Shown piece by piece: positions 8,829 through 18,008 of a DNA stretch of 32,315 nucleotides (position 1 is its first letter; each line of letters begins with the position of its first letter). Made by a program: the position numbers and the translations under genes. The notes under the pieces are model-generated. The model saw only the letters and a program-made list of their open reading frames with translations, had not been told where the DNA came from and made no database searches. Origin of the DNA: Vicingaceae bacterium (lineage in GTDB: Bacteria; Bacteroidota; Bacteroidia; Flavobacteriales_E; Vicingaceae); contig JARGOE010000019.1 in the NCBI GenBank assembly GCA_029210015.1, forward strand, positions 7,381 through 39,695, written 5' to 3'.

Positions 8829-9854
8829 TCATCGCTTCTTTTTAACATTAAATCGCTTTGCAAAGAAGAATTTTACGTTATGAGTACTAGGTCTTATTTC
8901 AAAGTTTTTAAATTCAAAATTTCCTGTTGTAACGTAATTGGTTAATCCTATTAAAAAATGTTTGTTTTCATAACCTAGTGCCGATCTTGCTACAAACCTA
9001 CTTGCACCACCTGTGCTTGTATTTTTCTCACCGGAACTGGAAAAAACAATTAATCGCTGAGCACCAATACCTGGAATAGCAGTTAAATTAATAAAGAATC
9101 GTTTCCAAAATACAAATGTATAGGTATACCCAAATGAAATACCATAATTGATTGATCTGTATGCGCTTAAAGCAAAACTATCTTGAACCTCTTGTGGGAA
9201 GTATTTCGGCACAAAAAAACTGGTAGCACCAGGATCAAACCCTGCATAATCTATATTATAATAGCCTCCCAATAAAAAACTACCTGCACTCTTTTTTTGT
9301 ACTGCATTTCTTACATATGCAGCTTTATAAGATAGCTTCTTATTATTAAAAACATAATAGCCTCCTACTCCAACCGAAAGAGTTTGCATTGAATCCCGCT
9401 GTGGAAATGGAATAGAATCCCAAGTCGTCAATGCAGTTGGATTACTTATGTGAAACCCTCTATAATTTTGAGCAAAAGCATCTATTACAAATTTTTTGCT
9501 GTAAATATTTAACTGAAAATCAAACCTAGAGGTCTTACCATAAATTTTTTCATCTTGAGCAGATGCAGGTAACCCAAATGCAATTCCAAGCCCCAACCAT
9601 TTATAATTAAACCCAAATCCCAAACTTGATATCCCATGAGGTTTCAACTCTAGAAATTCCATTCCATTTTTGTTTACTATTTCAAGACTATTACTCTTAA
9701 CGACCGACATCATCTTCAATAAAAGCTGATCAGAATAATCCGTATAGTATGTTGTTTGAGTAGTTGTATCTACTGGATGAGTATCCAATTCCACTTGTGC
9801 TTGAGTAGAAATAGAAAATAAAAATAGTATGAGAAAGTGTATGACTGTTTTCAA
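8829..9854 (-). CDS. DUF4421-like outer-membrane beta-barrel protein
   Basis: Signal peptide KTVIHFLILFLFSISTQAQ, then beta-barrel-like sequence ending FFFAKRFNVKKKR. Start placed at TTG 9854 because the track ATG at 9938 overlaps the upstream gene by 74 nt and precedes the signal peptide by 28 codons. Confidence 0.6.
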   Translation of the reverse strand: MKTVIHFLILFLFSISTQAQVELDTHPVDTTTQTTYYTDYSDQLLLKMMSVVKSNSLEIVNKNGMEFLELKPHGISSLGFGFNYKWLGLGIAFGLPASAQDEKIYGKTSRFDFQLNIYSKKFVIDAFAQNYRGFHISNPTALTTWDSIPFPQRDSMQTLSVGVGGYYVFNNKKLSYKAAYVRNAVQKKSAGSFLLGGYYNIDYAGFDPGATSFFVPKYFPQEVQDSFALSAYRSINYGISFGYTYTFVFWKRFFINLTAIPGIGAQRLIVFSSSGEKNTSTGGASRFVARSALGYENKHFLIGLTNYVTTGNFEFKNFEIRPSTHNVKFFFAKRFNVKKKR

Positions 9855-9864
9855 AACTAATATG

Positions 9865-12800
9865 TTACCTAAATAAATACATTTTACCAAAGCCCTTTTT
9901 AAAATAACTATCTGCCGAGGTATCGCGATGTTCAACATCTTGTGAATTAATTTTAGTTATAACATGATATAAGTAAACTCCATTTGCTAATCTATCGCCA
10001 TAGGTGTCAGTACCATCCCAAACAAAGTCACTTATATTTCGCCCTATATGAATCAACCCTAATTCATCCTTATGAATCTCCCTTACGACCTTACCTGTAA
10101 TAGTCATAATCTGTATTTTAAACACTTCTGGGATTTCCCTTCCTGTTAAAGTAAATACAAAACGTGTAGAGGTTGAAAAAGGATTGGGGTAATTTACAAT
10201 ATTCGTTATTGTTGACTTATTAATTACCTCAAACCCTATTGTGTAATCAATGTCTCCAGAATTATTATCTGTTCTGTCTGAAGCTTGAACCCTCAGTTGA
10301 TATTCTCCATCAACTAGAAATTCTCCCTGCATAATTATTTTAGAATTATTCCGAGGAAGAGATGCAGGGACAAATTGCATTATTTCTTGATTATTCTCAT
10401 AAAAATAAACTCGCTTTTCCGTCCCTCCTGGAGCAGTAATATAGACTGAATAATCAGAAGTATCATTCAACATTAAATATTGATTTTCATCTGTTAACTC
10501 AATAACAATCTCTGCTATAGGTGAAACAATATCTCCATCTAATATATGTACTCCATCAAAAGTCACATCCAATATTGGATTAATATTATCCTCTCCAACA
10601 TAGAATGGTATTTGAGCCACATTATTAAAATGATACTTTTCTAATTGGTCGTTATTTGGATTTACATCTATCAATAAACTATTTAAACCAGGAAAACCAT
10701 AGCTAGAAAAAGTAATCCTTGCTATTAAAATACTATCTGCTAATAATGGTTTTTGCCTTAGATAAGGCAAATAATGTGTTTGATTATTTTTATCTAAAAC
10801 TGCAAAGGAAATTAATAAACTATCCATATCATATCTGCTGATATTTTTAATAGCAATTTCAACTGTTATATCCTGACCTTCTTGAACTGTGTCATTTTGC
10901 AGTGAAAAATAAATATTAGGATCTAATGCTGCTTCAGGAACATCGCCATAGGTTACATGCCAACGGTCCAATTGAGGAGCAGTAAATAATGAATCATCAG
11001 ATAAGTAAGCATTCAATTTTAGGTAAGGATAAGTATTTGCATCAATCGTATTTGTTAATCGAATCTCTAAAGAATCTGTCGGCAGATTAGCTATAACTAT
11101 TGTTTCATTCCCTGAAGTATCTATTCCTATTACATTTAAAACTGAACTGTCTTGTGAGGTTGGCAATTCAATAGAACTCATTCTCCATGAAAGTGAATCC
11201 CATCGTGTTGCAGGTCCTATAACAGGTGAGTATACATTTGCATAATTTGCATTAGTAGTTAACGTTTTTGAAAGCTGTATGTTTTTGTGATTTATAGAAT
11301 CTCCTATCACTTCAATATTGGCTGCAGCATTGCCTTTTTGATGATATAATAAAAACGGTAAAGAATCTTGAATAGCAGCAATTTGATTAGCCCCCATATT
11401 CGTAAACTCCGCTTTTAAACTAAGAGGCATAGGCGTATAACCAGGGAAGGTTTTAAAGTGCCAAGTCCAAATTAACACATGGTAGCCATTCGGCACAGAG
11501 TCTGCTAACATGTTCTCCATACCAGCCATTTGTACTGGATTATTGTACCTAAAAATAAATTGGTGCCTAGTAGAGCTGTTATTAAAGCCATTTGTATTCG
11601 CTTGCCCCATATTTTTGTCATCGGCAGACCATGGTTCTAATGTTAATGAATCTAAAACTGAAACATGAAGAGCAGTTGTCGTTAACCACCCATTTTTGGC
11701 TAATAAATCTGCATCAATAAATGCAGAAATTTTATTTAGTTCACTCCATTCTGCAGCGCCATAAGTCGTTCCTCTTAAAAGTTTAACATCATTTACAAAT
11801 TCCCATCTCCAATTATTTCTATTATGATTTACAAATTGTAAATTATCATTTTCAAATTGAAAGAAATGATCTTGCTGCCACCCTTCTTTGCTCGGAATAT
11901 ATTGGAATGATCGCAACCTCCAATTATATCCCGAAGTATTTATAGAATCTTTACTAACACGCCAAAAATACACCATACTATCTGGCATATTTTGTAATAA
12001 AGTTGGTGTCCAAGAAACAATTCCTCCAGGATGATTAATAGTAGTAGTTTGTTTTATAGGGCTGTTAAAATAATCCGTGGTATCTATTTCAAACACATAA
12101 TTTTTAGCTGGTTCGAATGGAAAAGCTGTTGATGCGCTTAATGTAATTCCTTGATTTGGAACTATCATAAACTCATAAGGGTAAATAGGAACTATTTCTC
12201 CTGATTGAATATTTAAAGATTTTGTTACCGTATTATTTGTTTCAAAACTTTCAGCTACAGCATTTATAGCATCAACTGTAATGGTGAAATTATTTAATCC
12301 TAAACCTCTTACAATATCTACTGGCAAAGTAAAAGTTAAGGTATCCTTAAATTTTGTTCCTGAAAAGACTTTAATATAGGTAGTATCGGGAAAAGATTGC
12401 TCTGGAAAATCTCGTACTAATTCTAAAATAATAGAGTCATTTATTGCTCTTCCTAAATTTGTTACAACCACATTCACATCAAATGAATCTAAATCAGAAG
12501 TAACCACTGTAGGAGAAAAAGTAATTGTTGGAGCTTCAATCATATAGTCTGGCATATCAAACCCATTTAATTTTAAAGATGGGTCACCATGCAGTGTAAC
12601 AGAAGATGCTGTTACATTTTGAAAAAAACCACCTTGAGTAGAAACAATAGTGTTCTTAATCGTATTACCTATACTTCCTTTATAGTTTTTGTAGGATACA
12701 TTTTTATAAAATTCTGAAGCATACAAATGTAAATATGAAGAAACCCCTAAATCTACAGAAGCAACAAATCCAATAACTCCCTGATTATCAATAATCACAT

Positions 12801-14907
12801 AGTCTTCACTCGTGCTATTCCCATCAGTTCCATGAATATCTCCAGTAAAGCATGATAAGCCTAATAAAAGCGGATATTTCCCATTTTGGGGATACCAAAA
12901 TTGTGGGTCTTGAATATTTTGGTCAAAACCTCCAGTTGCAGAGGCATGTCCAAAAAATGTCATTAACGAAACCCCAGAAGCAATATAACTTTTAATAGAA
13001 TCTGATAAAACATTTTGAATTGGTGCAGTGGAACTTTTTGAAAAAGAAATTACATTTCCGCCAAACAAAGTATCTTCATAAGTGTTCTTATAACTATTAA
13101 GATTAGCCATAAACCCTAAAGATTCTGATAATGATGTTCCTCCTCCAAAATGAAGTGCTTGCTTCATCCATTCGTTACTTGAAGTTGGGCTTAAAGCTGG
13201 AGGGTTTTCATGCTGACTCATCTTATTTAAATACCATGTCACCTCTATACCTGACTTTGCAGCTAACCTCCCTGTAGGAAATAAAGGCTCATAATTTGTT
13301 CCATTTAATCCAGAAGTTAACATATTATCCGATGCAGGGCTACCGTAACTTGGAACTAAGTTTTCAGAAAACGCCTGTAGATTTTTTCTTGAATCTTTAT
13401 TTTTAATAGATTTCCCCATTAAAAATAAATAATGTGGTGTTGATGTCCAATTGTCCGCAATAAAATCAGAGAATCCTCTTATCGCATAAGGGTGTTTTTC
13501 TATACCATAAGCAAATTGATCATATAACTCTTCAACATTAAAAACAATAGCATTCTGAGGGTTATTCCCTGCACCAATATTTAAACGATAATTTGCATAA
13601 TCATTCGCTTGTGACATTAATGTAGGGTGGGTAACAATTAGAAATGCTGTATCTATCTGACTAGCTATATAGTCAGTGAAATTACCCGAACCATTAACAG
13701 GTGTTATGGTCAAAACATTATTTACTTGACCTACAGAACTAACATAGCACTTTTTATTTGAGGAAGAATTTGGGACTAAACATTTAAAATTACCTCCAGA
13801 TTGAACTACAGCTATTCTTTTCCCATTAGTTAAATCATAGAACAATACATTTCCCGAATTATTAAAATTTGTAAAATTTAAATATGACTTTGTTTCTGTT
13901 GGGTGGTCAGAAATATAGAAATTACTATACTCTGTTAACCCTTCCATGTTTGGAGTGTGAGGATAGGTAATATTTACATAAGCTAATGTTTGTCTATCTG
14001 CACTAGATCCTAAATCATTAATTATTTGAAAGGTTATTGGTGTAGTAATAGCTCCTAAATCACCAACAGGAACACTCATTTGAACATCGATTTTTTGATA
14101 CCCTCCAAAAATACTGTCTATAACATTACTCCCTAAAGAAACTCTTAGGTGATGATCTAATACCAAGCTTGCATAATCAGATTCTCCTAGAACAACTGCT
14201 TTAATAGTGGCATTACCTCCTAAATAATAAACATTTTGAGTAGCTAAATTTTTAGTTTTAAAATCTGGGTACCAAGGACTAAAAGCATCAAACTCATTAT
14301 CAAACCAACCTTCTGTAGGAACATAACCAAAAGATGTTCCTCCTACAGAATTTGTCTCTCCATCAAAGTATTTAGCATTATAAAACTGAACATTCTCTTT
14401 ATTAAATGAGGGGATTGGTGAGTAAGCAGTGAAATTTGTATCTGTTTCTATTAATAATCGATTATTTGAAGTGCTACTGTTCCAAGTTATAAAATAATTA
14501 ATAGTATCATTTATTAAACTATAATAAGGGTTGGGATGATTGTTTGACCCTCCATAAAATTGTGACTCATTCCAACCATCATTTTTCTCTGCAAAAAACT
14601 CTATAAAATCTGCACCATTAAATATATTATCACCTTCTCCTTCTATGTAAATAGGAATTTCAGTTCCTCGAGCAAAAACTTGTAAATTTTTAGGGTTTAA
14701 TGTAGCTATAGGAATTCCGGCATTAGCTAAAGTGGTTGAATCAATTCTATAAATGCCCGTTTGAGCTACCTTTAACTTATAATACTGTTGACTATAATTA
14801 ATCCAACTATTACCATATGGCTGAGAAAACACAGTTAGTGATGATAGAAACAACAATACGAAGAGTAAAGTGATAGACTTATATGATATGTTATATTTCT
14901 TTACCAA
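9865..14907 (-). CDS. C25-family cysteine peptidase, PorU2-like putative type IX secretion sortase
   Basis: FFGHASATGG (His654) and LLGLSCFTGD (Cys686) match the gingipain/PorU catalytic dyad with 32-residue spacing. CARDB-like repeats and C-terminal FlgD-like module (NYPNPFSTSTRFVFTL...VWDGTDTYGDRLANGVYLYHV). Confidence 0.8.
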   Translation of the reverse strand: MVKKYNISYKSITLLFVLLFLSSLTVFSQPYGNSWINYSQQYYKLKVAQTGIYRIDSTTLANAGIPIATLNPKNLQVFARGTEIPIYIEGEGDNIFNGADFIEFFAEKNDGWNESQFYGGSNNHPNPYYSLINDTINYFITWNSSTSNNRLLIETDTNFTAYSPIPSFNKENVQFYNAKYFDGETNSVGGTSFGYVPTEGWFDNEFDAFSPWYPDFKTKNLATQNVYYLGGNATIKAVVLGESDYASLVLDHHLRVSLGSNVIDSIFGGYQKIDVQMSVPVGDLGAITTPITFQIINDLGSSADRQTLAYVNITYPHTPNMEGLTEYSNFYISDHPTETKSYLNFTNFNNSGNVLFYDLTNGKRIAVVQSGGNFKCLVPNSSSNKKCYVSSVGQVNNVLTITPVNGSGNFTDYIASQIDTAFLIVTHPTLMSQANDYANYRLNIGAGNNPQNAIVFNVEELYDQFAYGIEKHPYAIRGFSDFIADNWTSTPHYLFLMGKSIKNKDSRKNLQAFSENLVPSYGSPASDNMLTSGLNGTNYEPLFPTGRLAAKSGIEVTWYLNKMSQHENPPALSPTSSNEWMKQALHFGGGTSLSESLGFMANLNSYKNTYEDTLFGGNVISFSKSSTAPIQNVLSDSIKSYIASGVSLMTFFGHASATGGFDQNIQDPQFWYPQNGKYPLLLGLSCFTGDIHGTDGNSTSEDYVIIDNQGVIGFVASVDLGVSSYLHLYASEFYKNVSYKNYKGSIGNTIKNTIVSTQGGFFQNVTASSVTLHGDPSLKLNGFDMPDYMIEAPTITFSPTVVTSDLDSFDVNVVVTNLGRAINDSIILELVRDFPEQSFPDTTYIKVFSGTKFKDTLTFTLPVDIVRGLGLNNFTITVDAINAVAESFETNNTVTKSLNIQSGEIVPIYPYEFMIVPNQGITLSASTAFPFEPAKNYVFEIDTTDYFNSPIKQTTTINHPGGIVSWTPTLLQNMPDSMVYFWRVSKDSINTSGYNWRLRSFQYIPSKEGWQQDHFFQFENDNLQFVNHNRNNWRWEFVNDVKLLRGTTYGAAEWSELNKISAFIDADLLAKNGWLTTTALHVSVLDSLTLEPWSADDKNMGQANTNGFNNSSTRHQFIFRYNNPVQMAGMENMLADSVPNGYHVLIWTWHFKTFPGYTPMPLSLKAEFTNMGANQIAAIQDSLPFLLYHQKGNAAANIEVIGDSINHKNIQLSKTLTTNANYANVYSPVIGPATRWDSLSWRMSSIELPTSQDSSVLNVIGIDTSGNETIVIANLPTDSLEIRLTNTIDANTYPYLKLNAYLSDDSLFTAPQLDRWHVTYGDVPEAALDPNIYFSLQNDTVQEGQDITVEIAIKNISRYDMDSLLISFAVLDKNNQTHYLPYLRQKPLLADSILIARITFSSYGFPGLNSLLIDVNPNNDQLEKYHFNNVAQIPFYVGEDNINPILDVTFDGVHILDGDIVSPIAEIVIELTDENQYLMLNDTSDYSVYITAPGGTEKRVYFYENNQEIMQFVPASLPRNNSKIIMQGEFLVDGEYQLRVQASDRTDNNSGDIDYTIGFEVINKSTITNIVNYPNPFSTSTRFVFTLTGREIPEVFKIQIMTITGKVVREIHKDELGLIHIGRNISDFVWDGTDTYGDRLANGVYLYHVITKINSQDVEHRDTSADSYFKKGFGKMYLFR

Positions 14908-14982
14908 GCAATATATTAGTTATAATAAATACGTAATTAACCCATAAAGTTACACATTTAACAATAAAAAATTAATTGGAAA

Positions 14983-16077
14983 TTACTGAATACTAGGTGT
15001 TCCAGTATTATTCTGCTTATTAATATCAAACCTTAAAGAAAAGATGTTTGAATATAAGGCATCAGATTGATCGCCTATGTCAGAAAAAGCATAATCTAAT
15101 GCTATCCCTTTAAACTTAATTCCAATACCAAAATTCGGCTGATAAGTAATTTTATCATTATTTAAAATATCTGTCACCTTTTGAAAGTTTCCTACTCCAA
15201 AACGCAAAAATATCATTCTACTATAACCAACTTCAACTCCCATATGAGGATCGACACTAACTGGATCTCCAGTAATTAGTACATTACGCTTACCGTCAGT
15301 ACTCATATCAAAATTAATTTCTCCTAAGGCACTAAATTTATTGCTTATCCGAACTTCTTTACCTATTCCAAAAATAAACTTAGGCAAGGTAACTTCTAGA
15401 GAGTTTTCAGGAATTTCATTATTAGTAGCATTAAACACATCTATAGTTTCTTGAGAGAGAGAAAAACTCCATGCATTAAAAGTAGATGTAACATCTCTTG
15501 CCATCAAGCCAAACTTCCATGTTTTATAATCATATTGAGCTCCTGCATCAATTCCAAAACCCCAAGCTTTTGCAAACTCTCCTACATTACGATAAATAAT
15601 TTTAACGTTTGCTCCATAACGAAGCCCTGGCAACTTTGCCTTTCGAGCATAAGAGAAAATAAAAGCATAATCAGCTACAGAGAAAGATGAAATTCTATCA
15701 TAATCAACATTTCCATCAGCATCTATTAATTGTGTAGTATTTGGAATATCATCTACTCCAAATCGAACGATAGAAAATGCAAAAGCACTAGAAGTATCAA
15801 TTCTTGCTGCAAAGGCCCCATAATCGTACTTAGCAATCCCAGCAAAATATTCTGCATGCATTAAGCTTACTTGAAAATCTTTAGTAATTTGAGTTAATCC
15901 AGCAGGGTTCCAGTACCCAGATGTAACGTCATTTACTGAAGTTACATAAGCATTAGACATTCCTAGAGCTCTAGCCCCAACACCAATAGACAAAAACTCA
16001 TTACTATACTTCCGTGATGTCTGTGAAAACACATCTACAGTTATAAAAATTAATGCTATTAGTACAATTTTTTTCAT
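14983..16077 (-). CDS. PorV/PorQ family outer-membrane protein
   Basis: FLSIGVGARALGMSNAYVTSVNDVTSGYWNPAGLTQI, characteristic of the PorV/PorQ family; immediately upstream of the C25 peptidase gene. Confidence 0.85.
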   Translation of the reverse strand: MKKIVLIALIFITVDVFSQTSRKYSNEFLSIGVGARALGMSNAYVTSVNDVTSGYWNPAGLTQITKDFQVSLMHAEYFAGIAKYDYGAFAARIDTSSAFAFSIVRFGVDDIPNTTQLIDADGNVDYDRISSFSVADYAFIFSYARKAKLPGLRYGANVKIIYRNVGEFAKAWGFGIDAGAQYDYKTWKFGLMARDVTSTFNAWSFSLSQETIDVFNATNNEIPENSLEVTLPKFIFGIGKEVRISNKFSALGEINFDMSTDGKRNVLITGDPVSVDPHMGVEVGYSRMIFLRFGVGNFQKVTDILNNDKITYQPNFGIGIKFKGIALDYAFSDIGDQSDALYSNIFSLRFDINKQNNTGTPSIQ

Positions 16078-16248
16078 CTAATAATAGAGAAACGAAAATT
16101 AATAAATTATTGCAAATTAAACCCTATTAGTTGGCTTAACGTTATTCCTCAACTGAAATAATTGGGTTTTATTGCTCTCTCCAAGAAATAAAGAAGCACT
16201 ATAATCTTCAAAAATGCTTTAAATAATTAAATTTGTTCTATTGTAATA

Positions 16249-16998
16249 ATGAAAAACGCAGTACCAAATACTATCACAATTATTAGCTTAATTTTAAGCT
16301 CTTGGTCTATTATTTTAACTTTTGAAGGTAATTTAGATTTAGCTGCTCACCTTTTAATAATTTGTTGTGTTTGTGATTTTCTAGATGGTTTTGCAGCTCG
16401 TTTATTAAAAGTAAACAACCCATTAGGAGCTCAATTAGATTCATTAGTAGACATGATTGCTTTTGGTTTAGCTCCAGCGCTTTTAATGTTTCAGTTTACA
16501 AAAAACTTGCAGGCAGAAAATCCTATTCAGATTTTAACTGATTATCCATGGCTCTTTTATATAACATTTTTAATCCCAATTTTATCAGCATTTAGGCTTG
16601 CTAAATTCAACATAGATACTAGACAAACAAAGTCTTTTATAGGCCTTGCTGTTCCTGCACATGCTACATTCTACATATTTGCTGTAATAGTTTATTTACA
16701 TCCAGACCTACCTAAATTAATAGATGTTAATCATATTATAATGCCTATTTTTTCTAACCCATTAATAATGTTAGGACTATCTATTTTACTTTCATTTATG
16801 CTTATTGCAGAAGTTCCTATGTTTTCTTTAAAAGTGAAAAATTTAAAATGGTCAGAAAATCAAACTCCTCTTACTTTCCTTTTTATTTTAATTTCACTTT
16901 CTATACTAATTAATATCGCTGCATTTCCAATAATAATATTGTTATATATTGTTTGGTCAATCATAGCCAAATACACTAGTAAAACCCAAACAGTTTAG
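16249..16998 (+). CDS. pssA: CDP-diacylglycerol--serine O-phosphatidyltransferase / CDP-alcohol phosphatidyltransferase
   Basis: DFLDGFAARLLKVNNPLGAQLDSLVDMIAFGLAP matches the CDP-alcohol phosphatidyltransferase motif. Confidence 0.9.
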   Translation: MKNAVPNTITIISLILSSWSIILTFEGNLDLAAHLLIICCVCDFLDGFAARLLKVNNPLGAQLDSLVDMIAFGLAPALLMFQFTKNLQAENPIQILTDYPWLFYITFLIPILSAFRLAKFNIDTRQTKSFIGLAVPAHATFYIFAVIVYLHPDLPKLIDVNHIIMPIFSNPLIMLGLSILLSFMLIAEVPMFSLKVKNLKWSENQTPLTFLFILISLSILINIAAFPIIILLYIVWSIIAKYTSKTQTV

Positions 16999-17002
16999 TA
17001 CA

Positions 17003-17449
17003 ATGTTGTCCGTTTTTTCTGATGAACATTTTATGAAGGAAGCTTTTAAAGAAGCTCAAAAAGCTTTTGATGAAGACGAAGTTCCGGTAGGTGCTGTTAT
17101 TGTTTGTAACAATAAAATTATTGCTCGAGCCCATAATATGACTGAACGTCTAAATGATGTTACTGCTCATGCAGAAATGTTGGCATTTACTTCTGCTACT
17201 GATTTTCTAGGTGGTAAATATTTAAACGAATGTACTCTTTACGTTACTCTTGAGCCTTGCGTTATGTGTGCTGGAGCTAGCTATTGGACTCAGCTTAAAA
17301 AAGTGGTTTATGGAGCATCTGATGATAAAAGAGGGTTTGCTAAACACTCTGAAAATTTATTACACACTAAAACAGAAATATCAAAAGGTATTTTAGAAGA
17401 AGAATCTTCAACCATTTTAAAAGATTTTTTTGCCAAAAAGAGAGGTTAA
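17003..17449 (+). CDS. tadA: nucleoside deaminase, probable tRNA adenosine(34) deaminase
   Basis: DVTAHAEMLA and TLEPCVMCAGA zinc-site motifs; 4 nt downstream of pssA. Confidence 0.9.
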   Translation: MLSVFSDEHFMKEAFKEAQKAFDEDEVPVGAVIVCNNKIIARAHNMTERLNDVTAHAEMLAFTSATDFLGGKYLNECTLYVTLEPCVMCAGASYWTQLKKVVYGASDDKRGFAKHSENLLHTKTEISKGILEEESSTILKDFFAKKRG

Positions 17450-17496
17450 TATTAGTAATTTTACTCTCTAATTATTAATCATAAAAACTTATAAAT

Positions 17497-17907
17497 ATGT
17501 ATCCACCAGAATTAGTAGCACCTATGAAAGAAGAATTAACTTCAGTAGGATTTGAAGATTTAACAACTACCGAGCAAGTTGATAAAGCTATTACTAGCGA
17601 AGGAACTGCGTTAGTAGTAATAAACTCTGTTTGTGGTTGTGCTGCTGCAAATGCAAGGCCAGCAGCCAAAATTGCTATTAGCAACGATAAAAAGCCAACA
17701 AGAATTGCTACAGTATTTGCTGGAGTTGATGGTGATGCAGTTGCTCAGGCACGTAAATATACACTACCTTATCCTCCATCTTCACCAAGCATGGCATTAT
17801 TTAAAGATGGTAAATTGGTTCATTTTATTGAACGACACCACATTGAAGGAAGACCCGCAGAAATGATTGCTGAAAATTTAGCAGAAGCTTTTAATGAGTA
17901 TTGCTAA
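17497..17907 (+). CDS. BrxA/BrxB family bacilliredoxin
   Basis: VVINSVCGCAAANARPA (CGC motif) and IERHHIEGRPAEMIAENL. Confidence 0.9.
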   Translation: MYPPELVAPMKEELTSVGFEDLTTTEQVDKAITSEGTALVVINSVCGCAAANARPAAKIAISNDKKPTRIATVFAGVDGDAVAQARKYTLPYPPSSPSMALFKDGKLVHFIERHHIEGRPAEMIAENLAEAFNEYC

Positions 17908-17924
17908 TTCTTCTTTAAACAAAT

Positions 17925-17956
17925 AAAAAAGAGCTCTAAAATTTAGAGCTCTTTTT
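17925..17956 (+). terminator. Rho-independent terminator
   Basis: AAAAAAGAGCTCTAAA / TTTAGAGCTCTTTTTT inverted repeat after the bacilliredoxin stop. Confidence 0.9.
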
Positions 17957-17981
17957 TATTATACACTTCTCTCATATTCTT

Positions 17982-17989
17982 TATCTTTG
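17982..17989 (+). promoter_or_regulatory. candidate -7 element (TATCTTTG) upstream of rpoN
   Basis: Exact TANNTTTG match 20 nt before the ATG at 18009; no clear -33 TTG. Confidence 0.35.
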
Positions 17990-18008
17990 ATGAGTAAATT
18001 ATTTAATT

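Noticed and set aside
15451-15690. 79-aa plus-strand ORF
   Set aside because: Fully antisense within the PorV/PorQ-like gene; no start-site context or family match.
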